64,000 nucleotides of DNA from positions 248,001-312,000 of the forward strand of contig NZ_WBYM01000004.1 of assembly GCF_013283365.1 (NCBI RefSeq), given 5' to 3'. The notes under the pieces were generated by a model, which was not told the origin of the DNA, made no database searches, and worked only from the letters and a program-made list of their open reading frames with translations. The translations under genes were made by a program, and so were the position numbers. The number at the start of each line of letters is the position of its first letter. Position 1 is the stretch's first letter. The DNA is from Marinobacterium sp. xm-d-530. Its GTDB lineage: Bacteria; Pseudomonadota; Gammaproteobacteria; Pseudomonadales; Balneatricaceae. This document shows positions 26,036 to 32,767 of the stretch, in pieces.

Positions 26036-26443
26036 ATGCGTCACTACGAAGTACTGTTCATGGTTCACCCGAACCAGAGCGAGCAAGTGCCTGCAATGAT
26101 CGAGCGTTACACGACTCTGATCGAAGGCGATAACGGCAAGATCCACCGTCTAGAAGACTGGGGTCGTCGTCAATTGGCTTACTCAATTAACAATGTACAC
26201 AAAGCACACTACGTTCTTATGAATATCGAAGCTACTCAAGCTGTAATGGACGAGCTAGAAAACTTGTTCCGCTACAACGATGCTGTGCTACGTAACATGG
26301 TTATTCGCACTAAAGAAGCGATCACAGAGCCATCTCCAATCAAAGCTGCTGAAGCACGTGAAGAGCGTAAGCCTCGTCGCGAAGAGCGTCCAGCGCCAGC
26401 TAAAACTGAAGAAGCTGCTCCAGCAGCAGCTTCTGAAGAATAA
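26036..26443 (+). CDS. rpsF: 30S ribosomal protein S6
   Basis: A 135-residue S6 with [19 protein letters not shown] and [23 protein letters not shown]-type core. The C-terminal tail (about 105-135) is rich in Glu, Arg and Ala, as in E. coli S6, which is post-translationally glutamylated. It is the first gene of rpsF-rpsR-rplI, with strong ribosome binding site AAGGAG. In other bacteria the S6:S18 pair binds its own mRNA leader; a CCGGT..ACCG pairing at 25993-26026 is a possible but unproven equivalent. Confidence 0.97.
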   Translation: MRHYEVLFMVHPNQSEQVPAMIERYTTLIEGDNGKIHRLEDWGRRQLAYSINNVHKAHYVLMNIEATQAVMDELENLFRYNDAVLRNMVIRTKEAITEPSPIKAAEAREERKPRREERPAPAKTEEAAPAAASEE

Positions 26444-26463
26444 TTTAAGTAGGAGATATTCAG

Positions 26464-26694
26464 ATGGCACGTTTTTTCCGTCGTCGTAAGTTCTGTCGTT
26501 TCACTGCAGAAGGCGTTACTGAGATCGATTACAAAGATCTAGACGTCCTAAAAGGTTACATCACTGAAACTGGCAAGATCGTACCTAGCCGTATCACTGG
26601 TACTAAAGCTAAGTACCAGCGTCAGCTAGCTACTGCTATCAAGCGCGCTCGCTACGTAGCACTTCTTCCATACACTGACGGTCACGACCGTTAA
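26464..26694 (+). CDS. rpsR: 30S ribosomal protein S18
   Basis: A 76-residue S18 with the conserved [14 protein letters not shown] start, a [17 protein letters not shown] segment and [10 protein letters not shown]. It binds with S6 in the platform of the small subunit. It lies 20 bases after rpsF; priB, which separates them in enterics, is absent. FCRF contains one Cys near the N-terminus. Confidence 0.97.
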   Translation: MARFFRRRKFCRFTAEGVTEIDYKDLDVLKGYITETGKIVPSRITGTKAKYQRQLATAIKRARYVALLPYTDGHDR

Positions 26695-26703
26695 TAGTGA
26701 TTG

Positions 26704-26721
26704 ATAGCTCTATAGCTATCT
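26704..26721 (+). promoter_or_regulatory. Hairpin between rpsR and rplI
   Basis: A perfect inverted repeat, GATAGCT/AGCTATC with a four-base loop, lies just after the rpsR stop. There is no T-run, so it is more likely an mRNA processing or stability element than a terminator. Confidence 0.45.
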
Positions 26722-26744
26722 TTGGGTGATTGTTTAATTTTTTA

Positions 26745-26762
26745 CTGCAGGTATACCTGCAG
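26745..26762. promoter_or_regulatory. Perfect 18-bp palindrome upstream of rplI
   Basis: CTGCAGGTATACCTGCAG reads the same on both strands and sits 20 bases before the rplI start codon. It may be a regulator site or a hairpin in the rplI leader. Confidence 0.5.
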
Positions 26763-26781
26763 CCTAAATGAGGTTTGAGAG

Positions 26782-27228
26782 ATGGAAGTTATCCTCCTCG
26801 AGAAGATCGGTAAACTAGGTGCACTAGGCGATAAAGTTAACGTTAAAGCTGGCTTTGGTCGTAACTACCTGATCCCACAAGGTAAAGCAGTTTCTGCAAC
26901 TGCTGCCAACGTTGCACGCTTCGAAGAGCGTCGTGCTGAACTAGAAGCGGCTGCTGCTGAAGCACTTGCTGCTGCGACTGCACGCGGTGAAGCTCTAGAA
27001 GGCAAAGAAGTAACTATCACAGCGACTGCTGGTGATGAAGGTAAACTGTTCGGCTCTATCGGCGCACGTGACATCGCAGAAGCGATCACTGCGGCTGGTG
27101 CTGAAGTAGAGAAGAGCGAAGTTCGTCTTCCAAACGGTGTTCTACGTAACATTGGCGAATACGAAATCGTTGTTCAACTACACGCAGAAGTATCTGCTAC
27201 AGTGAACCTTAAGATCGCTGCTGAGTAA
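26782..27228 (+). CDS. rplI: 50S ribosomal protein L9
   Basis: A 148-residue L9 with [19 protein letters not shown] at the N-terminus, the [13 protein letters not shown] motif, a long connecting helix and the C-terminal RNA-binding domain (about 80-148). It is the last gene of the ribosomal protein unit and is followed by a strong terminator. The gene uses a narrow set of codons typical of highly expressed genes. Confidence 0.97.
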   Translation: MEVILLEKIGKLGALGDKVNVKAGFGRNYLIPQGKAVSATAANVARFEERRAELEAAAAEALAAATARGEALEGKEVTITATAGDEGKLFGSIGARDIAEAITAAGAEVEKSEVRLPNGVLRNIGEYEIVVQLHAEVSATVNLKIAAE

Positions 27229-27242
27229 TCAGACGCTTTCTT

Positions 27243-27274
27243 AAAAAAAAACCGCGCTTCGGCGCGGTTTTTTT
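27243..27274 (+). terminator. Terminator after rplI
   Basis: An A-tract and CCGCGC pair with GCGCGG and a T-run around a TTCG tetraloop. It separates rplI from dnaB. Confidence 0.95.
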
Positions 27275-27332
27275 ATGCCTAAACAGGTATAGTTACTTGC
27301 TCTAATCATTTTATTTCTGCAGTAATTAGACC

Positions 27333-30200
27333 ATGCTCGATTTCCAAGACGACGATCTCACACAGGCCAAAGTACCCCCTCACTCGATAGAGGCGGAACA
27401 GTCGGTGCTGGGTGGCTTGATGTTGGACAACAACGCATGGGACGTTGTGTCGGAAGTCTGTCTGGAACAGCACTTCTACACCGGTGGGCATCGCATGATG
27501 TTCCGCACCATGCAGAAGTTGATCGATCAAGGTCGTCCAATCGATGTGGTGACGCTTTCTGAAGAGCTGGACCGTACCGGCGAGCTGGAACGTGCTGGCG
27601 GGCTAGAGTATCTAGTTGATCTTGCGCGCAACACGCCAAGTACATCCAACATTCGAGCCTACTCAGAGATCGTTCGCGATCGTGCCTTGCTGCGTCAGAT
27701 GATTTCGGTCTCAACAGAGATCTCAGACTCCTCCTTCTTCCCTGATGGTCGTTCGGCCGATGAGGTGTTGAATGAGGCGGAATCTAAGATCTTTCAGATT
27801 GCAGAGAACCGTCCCAACCAGAGTGGCCCTCAATCGGTTAACCCACTGCTTAAAGCGGCCGTTGAACGTATTGATGAGCTGTTCAGTAATGGCGATGCAC
27901 TGACCGGTCTAACCACTGGCTTTGACGACCTGAACGAACGCACCGGTGGTCTCCAGCCGTCAGATCTGATCATCGTCGCCGCAAGGCCATCGATGGGTAA
28001 ATGCATTGTTTCAGGTTCACGATTAGTCGATCCTAAAACGGGTTCACGATTAACGATCGATGAGATGGTTGCCGAACAATATGGTTCAGTTACTGCAGTT
28101 AATGATCAGTTTAAGTTAGTGGAAGCCCGTGCTTCACAGTTTGTGGATGATGGCGTTAAACCTGTATTTGAAGTCAAAACCGCACTCGGTCGATCGATTA
28201 AAACAACGTTAACTCACCCATTTTTAACGGGTAAAGGGTGGAAGAAACTAGCCGATATTTCCACTGGTGAAAAAATTGGTGTGCCAAGGGTGCTGCCAAT
28301 TTTTGGCTCGACACCCTTGCCAGAGTATCAAGTTAAAGCACTGGCTTATTTCTTAAGCGATGGCGGTACCACGCAAACTAACCCCATCTTTACTAATGTA
28401 AATAAAACCATTGTTGCTGACTTTAAACAGGCCGTTGAACAGTTTAATTCGGTTAAGGTGACTCGTACGAGTTACGATCATCGTGCGCCAAGCTACCGTG
28501 TTTCTGGGCGCTCTGAAAATACCAATCTAATGAGAGTTAGATTTGCAGCATATTTAGAAAACGCGATGCAAAGGTTTGGACTCTCAGGTAAGGCGTTAGC
28601 CAATAGATTATCACTCCAGCCGTCGACAATTAGTGCCTGGCGTAATGCCGTTTCTGTGCCAAATCCATTAGGTTACCAGTCCCTTTGTGATTTTTTTGGA
28701 AGCGAATTTCAACAGGAGACTCATGAGGTTTATGAGTCTAGTTCAACGTTAATTAACCCGGTGACAGTGTTCTTGAAAGAGCAGGGTGTTTGGGGTTGTT
28801 TAGCGCATGAAAAGGTTATTCCAGAAGCAGTTTTTAGCTTGCCAAAAAGTCATTTGAAGCTCTTCCTAAATCGTATTTTTGCATGTGATGGTGGAGTCTC
28901 ATTCAGTTCAACCGGGCAGATTCGGATTAGTTACAGCAGTGCCAGTGAATCCCTAGCGAGTGATATCCAACATTTGCTTTTGCGTTTTGGAATAGTTGCC
29001 AAGCTAAGAACTAAGACGCACCACAAGCGTGACCAGTTCGAAGTTGAGCTGATTTCGCGCGAATCCATAGAAACCTTTATCACTCAGATAGGAATGATTG
29101 GTAAAGAGGATCGTCTTGCAAAAGCCAAAGCTGAGTTGTCATTAAAAAGATCTCACACAAACCGAGATGCACTGCCGGATTCAGTCAACGACTATATCCT
29201 TGAACTGAAAGGCGAGCAGAGCTGGCCAGATCTATTTGCACAGAAAGGGTTAGAGTGTCCGAATGGATTTAATCCACATTTACAGGGTGTAAGTAAGCGT
29301 TCGTTAAGTCGCCAAAAAGCTCGTTTTTATGCAGAGCTCTTTGATGATAGCTATCTGATGAGTCTCTCTAGTTCTGATCTATATTGGGATGAGATAGTTT
29401 CGATCGATTATGTTGGAAATGATCAGGTTTATGATTTAACCGTCCCTGAACTACACAACTTTGTCGCTGAAGATATTTGTGTCCATAACACCACCTTCGC
29501 TATGAACCTGGTGGAAAACGCCCTGATGGGGGACGATAAACCGGTTCTAGTCTTCAGCCTCGAGATGCCTGCCGCTCAGTTGATGACACGTATGTTGTCA
29601 TCGCTTGGTCGTATCAACCAGACGCGTGTACGTAACGGTCAGTTGGAAGATGATGATTGGCCAAAGCTGACTGCGGCCGTCAACATGCTGAAGAACAAAC
29701 CCTTGTATATTGATGATCAGCCGGGTATCAGCCCTAACGAGATGCGTACCCGTGCCCGTCGAATTGTGCGTGAGCATGGTGAGATCGGCATGATCATGGT
29801 CGACTACCTGCAGTTGATGCAGATTAAGACCGGTAAGAGCGAAGGGCGTACCGCCGAGATCTCAGAGATCTCTCGCTCGTTGAAAGCGCTAGCCAAAGAG
29901 ATGAACTGTCCGGTGGTCGCACTGTCGCAGCTTAACCGATCTCTGGAGCAGCGCCCTAACAAACGCCCAGTGAACTCTGACCTTCGTGAATCAGGTGCGA
30001 TCGAGCAGGATGCCGACGTCATCATGTTCATCTACCGTGATGAGGTTTATAACGAGGACTCGCCTGAGAAAGGGGTGGCTGAGATTATCATTGGTAAGCA
30101 GCGTAACGGCCCGATCGGTACTACTCGATTAGCCTTTATCGGTAAGTACACCCGTTTCGAGAACCTAGCGCACAGCTACGAATACCCACCGGATGAGTAA
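27333..30200 (+). CDS. dnaB: Replicative DNA helicase DnaB containing an intein
   Basis: Hexameric 5'-3' helicase of the replication fork, encoded as a 955-residue precursor. The N-terminal domain (PPHSIEAEQSVLGGLMLDN) and linker are normal. The helicase domain is interrupted inside the Walker A motif: ARPSMGK is followed by 496 intein residues and then TTFAMN. After splicing, the mature protein of 459 residues has ARPSMGKTTFAMN, then the Walker B region MIMVDYLQLM, SQLNRSLEQRP and DLRESGAIEQDAD. Without splicing the ATP site would be destroyed, so splicing is essential unless a second dnaB exists. No loss-of-function change was seen in either extein. Confidence 0.97.
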   Translation: MLDFQDDDLTQAKVPPHSIEAEQSVLGGLMLDNNAWDVVSEVCLEQHFYTGGHRMMFRTMQKLIDQGRPIDVVTLSEELDRTGELERAGGLEYLVDLARNTPSTSNIRAYSEIVRDRALLRQMISVSTEISDSSFFPDGRSADEVLNEAESKIFQIAENRPNQSGPQSVNPLLKAAVERIDELFSNGDALTGLTTGFDDLNERTGGLQPSDLIIVAARPSMGKCIVSGSRLVDPKTGSRLTIDEMVAEQYGSVTAVNDQFKLVEARASQFVDDGVKPVFEVKTALGRSIKTTLTHPFLTGKGWKKLADISTGEKIGVPRVLPIFGSTPLPEYQVKALAYFLSDGGTTQTNPIFTNVNKTIVADFKQAVEQFNSVKVTRTSYDHRAPSYRVSGRSENTNLMRVRFAAYLENAMQRFGLSGKALANRLSLQPSTISAWRNAVSVPNPLGYQSLCDFFGSEFQQETHEVYESSSTLINPVTVFLKEQGVWGCLAHEKVIPEAVFSLPKSHLKLFLNRIFACDGGVSFSSTGQIRISYSSASESLASDIQHLLLRFGIVAKLRTKTHHKRDQFEVELISRESIETFITQIGMIGKEDRLAKAKAELSLKRSHTNRDALPDSVNDYILELKGEQSWPDLFAQKGLECPNGFNPHLQGVSKRSLSRQKARFYAELFDDSYLMSLSSSDLYWDEIVSIDYVGNDQVYDLTVPELHNFVAEDICVHNTTFAMNLVENALMGDDKPVLVFSLEMPAAQLMTRMLSSLGRINQTRVRNGQLEDDDWPKLTAAVNMLKNKPLYIDDQPGISPNEMRTRARRIVREHGEIGMIMVDYLQLMQIKTGKSEGRTAEISEISRSLKALAKEMNCPVVALSQLNRSLEQRPNKRPVNSDLRESGAIEQDADVIMFIYRDEVYNEDSPEKGVAEIIIGKQRNGPIGTTRLAFIGKYTRFENLAHSYEYPPDE
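28002..29489 (+). mobile_element. DnaB intein with LAGLIDADG endonuclease and an inserted helix-turn-helix
   Basis: In-frame protein-splicing element of 496 residues between Lys223 and the +1 Thr of DnaB. It starts with Cys (CIVSGSRLVD) and ends VHN, with penultimate His495 and Asn496. The block B TxxH is TLTH (69-72), and block F reads VYDLTVPELHNF. Two LAGLIDADG-type helices keep their acidic residue: ALAYFLSDGG (113-122) and LNRIFACDGG (289-298), so the homing endonuclease may be active. Between them, residues 192-232 (LSGKALANRLSLQPSTISAW) look like an XRE-type helix-turn-helix, possibly a DNA-recognition module. The insert is visibly more AT-rich than the exteins, which fits recent lateral arrival. 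Confidence 0.95.
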
Positions 30201-30211
30201 ACAGCAGGAAA

Positions 30212-30301
30212 GTGACTGGCTTTAGCCTGTCATCTGCTGTTGCAGCCTTTTCCAGAGATTCACTGTTTGTAGTGAGCGGATGACAGGCTGAAGCCAGTCA
30301 C
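30212..30301. repeat. Long imperfect inverted repeat (27-bp arms)
   Basis: Arms at 30212-30238 and 30275-30301 are complementary over 27 bases with two mismatches, both G-U compatible in RNA. The 36-base loop contains its own small hairpin, CACT/AGTG. There is no T-run. It lies between the convergent dnaB and gst genes, so it could act as a bidirectional transcription barrier, or be a degenerate miniature element. Confidence 0.8.
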
Positions 30302-30328
30302 CAAGACCTTGGGAGCTCGCTGACACCG

Positions 30329-30928
30329 TCAATAAAACTCGGTCAGATGAAACGGCTCAGATGCTTTTAACGGCTTACACCACTCTACCAGTTTCGCTCT
30401 TTCGGTCGCGTTCATTTCTGGAAAGCGAAACTCTAAGTATTCAAGCGCACACAGTAATAGTATCTGGCCCATTCCAGGCGTGGCTCCAACGACTCTTGGC
30501 GGGTGTTCAGCGAGCTCATCTAACAGGCGTTCAATGGCTCGTAAGCGACGAGTAGGTAGTACGCTGTTACGGTTCTCGTCAGTCGCCAGTGATTTGTTAA
30601 AGAGCATCATCCAGACGGTTGCATCGAGTAAACCGATGGCTCTGCCTGCCAGCGACATCTCTTGAATGGCTTGAACATTGGGAAAAAGCGGAGGGTTGGG
30701 TGCGCGGCGCTCCAAGTACTGCATGATCAGCAGGGTTTCGGTCAGGGTAGTGCCATCATCCAGAATCAGCGTGGGGACTTTGACACTGGGGTTGGCCTGA
30801 ACCAGTTCAGGAGTGTTTGATGCGGGATCAACCCAAACCATGCTGCACTCTGAGTCTAGCCCTTTAAGCATGATCGCGATGCGCACCGCCCGTGCATAGG
30901 GCGAGGTATGTGAGAGCATTAACTGCAT
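30329..30928 (-). CDS. Glutathione S-transferase family protein
   Basis: A 199-residue GST-like protein. The N-terminal thioredoxin-like domain has SPYARAVRIAIMLKG, NPSVKVPTLILDDG with the cis-Pro, and LTETLLIMQYLE for glutathione contact. The C-terminal helical domain follows from about residue 85. Substrate unknown. It begins two bases after the upstream thioesterase gene ends, so the two form an operon. Confidence 0.85.
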   Translation of the reverse strand: MQLMLSHTSPYARAVRIAIMLKGLDSECSMVWVDPASNTPELVQANPSVKVPTLILDDGTTLTETLLIMQYLERRAPNPPLFPNVQAIQEMSLAGRAIGLLDATVWMMLFNKSLATDENRNSVLPTRRLRAIERLLDELAEHPPRVVGATPGMGQILLLCALEYLEFRFPEMNATERAKLVEWCKPLKASEPFHLTEFY

Positions 30929-30930
30929 GA

Positions 30931-31362
30931 CTAAGCCTCTTTTAACAAGTTAGCTCGAAACGCCTCTGGTAATCCCACCACTTTGCGTGCGTCATAATCA
31001 AAGAAGACGATGCCAGTTTTTACGTGGGCTATCTCAACGGCTGTGGCTCTGTTGGTCATCAGGTAGAAGATGTCGCAGCCATACTTGTTGAAGTCCCCGA
31101 CCGTGATGTCGATCTGGATTTGGTCACCATGGAAGCCTTCCGCTTTGTAGACAATGGCGCTGTCGGTCATGATGATGCCTAACCCCTCCACGTCCAACTC
31201 TGTATATCCGTACTGTCGCAAAAAACGGGTACGTGACTCGTGTACAAAACTCAGCACACTGTCGTTACTTAGGTGGTTTGCGTAGTTGATATCGCTGATA
31301 CGAACATCCATCACCGTCGAAAATAGGTAGTTATCGGGCATATCAATTTTAATACGTGCCAT
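30931..31362 (-). CDS. Acyl-CoA thioesterase, hotdog fold
   Basis: A 143-residue 4HBT-type thioesterase. Motifs: ISDINYANHLSNDSVLSFVHESR (the NH and Asn-His region of the hotdog helix), then GIIMTDSAIVYKAEGFHGDQIQIDI. The usual catalytic Asp of 4HBT is replaced by Asn in YANHLSND, as in the YbgC/FadM-like variants where other acidic residues serve. It probably hydrolyses an acyl-CoA; substrate unknown. First gene of a two-gene unit with gst, divergent from an MFS gene. Confidence 0.8.
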   Translation of the reverse strand: MARIKIDMPDNYLFSTVMDVRISDINYANHLSNDSVLSFVHESRTRFLRQYGYTELDVEGLGIIMTDSAIVYKAEGFHGDQIQIDITVGDFNKYGCDIFYLMTNRATAVEIAHVKTGIVFFDYDARKVVGLPEAFRANLLKEA

Positions 31363-31450
31363 GGGCTGTAAATCCTTCTTGTAACACTAATCCCTATATG
31401 AGAACTTAGCCTGTTATCGCACACAGCACTAGTGCTTTTAAGGAAATCTT

Positions 31451-32617
31451 ATGTCGTCTGCCTCAACCAATGTAAAACTCTACCCCGTTGCGCAAGCACT
31501 AGGAGCTTCGACCCCGCCGATCATCATCTCGTTGGGCGGCCTGGTCAGTCTCTCTCTTAATGCACCGCAAGATCTGATCACCATGCCGGTGTTTCTGTTC
31601 AATTTAGGTGTTGCACTCAGTACTTTGCCGGCTGCCTTTATGGTGCGACAGTTCGGTCGAAAAGCCGCTTATCTGTTTGCCGCCATGGTCTGCGTATTGG
31701 CGGGCATTGTCGCGGGGACGTCGATCATCAACCAGTCGTTTATCTGGTTCTGTAGCGGTACCTTCTTGGCGGGTTTCTACGCGGCGCATGTTCAGAGCTA
31801 CCGGTTTGCCATTACCGAAGGGGTGGCGAGTGAAGAACAAGGTAAGGCGATATCACGCGTTATGATTGGTGGTCTAGCGGCTGCGATTATTGGTCCACAG
31901 GTCGTTGTCTGGACCGAAGGCGCACTAGAGGCGCAATATGCTGGTAGCTTCCTGTCGATGTCCGTGCTGGGTGTGTTGGCCATTGTACTACTGACTCAGC
32001 TTAAACCGGTGGAGTCCGCCTCTAAAGCGAAGTCGGGTGGCTCAAAGCTAGAAGCGCTGGCTCTGCTTAAACGCCCAGCCTATCTCACAGCGGTTGCTGC
32101 CGGTGTGGTCTCCTATGGCTTAATGGCCTTTGTCATGACAGCTGCACCGATCGCCATGGTCTCGCACGGTCACGAGGTACATCAAGCAGCACTGGGTATT
32201 CAGTGGCACGTATTGGCGATGTTCGCGCCAAGCTTCTTTACCGGGAAATTAATGGCTAAGTATGGCAAAGCGCGTATCACAGCCATAGGACTTCTACTCA
32301 TTGCGCTCTCTGGTTTGATCGCTCTGTTTGGCTTGGAGCTGACCCACTTCTGGGGATCGCTGATTCTGTTGGGTATCGGTTGGAACTTTGGCTTCATTGG
32401 TGCGACGGCGTTGGTGGCGCAAAGTGTTCCGGAAGAGGATAAGAGTGTTGCCCAAGGTTTAAACGACTTTTTGATCTTCTCCATTGTGGCGGTCGGCTCG
32501 TTTATGTCCGGTTTGCTGCTCAACTCGACCAGTTGGCAGGTACTTAATCTGGTGATCTTCCCGACTGTTGCGTTGGCGCTTGGTTTGATGCTGTTTAATC
32601 AAAAGCGTTCTAGTTGA
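31451..32617 (+). CDS. MFS transporter
   Basis: A 388-residue major facilitator protein with about twelve hydrophobic segments. The loop between helices 2 and 3 carries the family signature as VRQFGRKAAYLF, and the middle loop is Lys/Ser-rich (SASKAKSGGSK). It is divergent from the thioesterase/GST pair. Substrate unknown. The pattern ATALVAQSVPEEDKSVAQGLNDF near the C-terminus resembles drug or metabolite exporters. Confidence 0.8.
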   Translation: MSSASTNVKLYPVAQALGASTPPIIISLGGLVSLSLNAPQDLITMPVFLFNLGVALSTLPAAFMVRQFGRKAAYLFAAMVCVLAGIVAGTSIINQSFIWFCSGTFLAGFYAAHVQSYRFAITEGVASEEQGKAISRVMIGGLAAAIIGPQVVVWTEGALEAQYAGSFLSMSVLGVLAIVLLTQLKPVESASKAKSGGSKLEALALLKRPAYLTAVAAGVVSYGLMAFVMTAAPIAMVSHGHEVHQAALGIQWHVLAMFAPSFFTGKLMAKYGKARITAIGLLLIALSGLIALFGLELTHFWGSLILLGIGWNFGFIGATALVAQSVPEEDKSVAQGLNDFLIFSIVAVGSFMSGLLLNSTSWQVLNLVIFPTVALALGLMLFNQKRSS

Positions 32618-32705
32618 GGATAAGTTGGCCTGAAAATTGCTTAGCTCTATTTAGGGCTTTATTAAGCTATTTTAGCTCCATCTGTCTTAAATGAGCCTTG
32701 TTATT

Positions 32706-32732
32706 TTGCAAATTCTCTCTATGTATTTGCAA
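32706..32732. promoter_or_regulatory. Inverted repeat upstream of the hybrid kinase gene
   Basis: TTGCAAAT and ATTTGCAA form a perfect 8-base inverted repeat with 11 bases between. A further TTTGC/GCAAA pair lies at 32733-32745. The cluster of TTTGC half-sites, about 25-60 bases before the ATG, suggests a regulator binding region. Confidence 0.45.
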
Positions 32733-32767
32733 TTTGCAACGCAAAATAGTTAAAAGTTGGTTGATAT

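Noticed and set aside
30931-31362. Thioesterase as a dedicated 4-hydroxybenzoyl-CoA thioesterase of the aromatic pathway
   Set aside because: It lies in a different unit more than 4 kb away with GST; the active-site pattern is general for the hotdog family.
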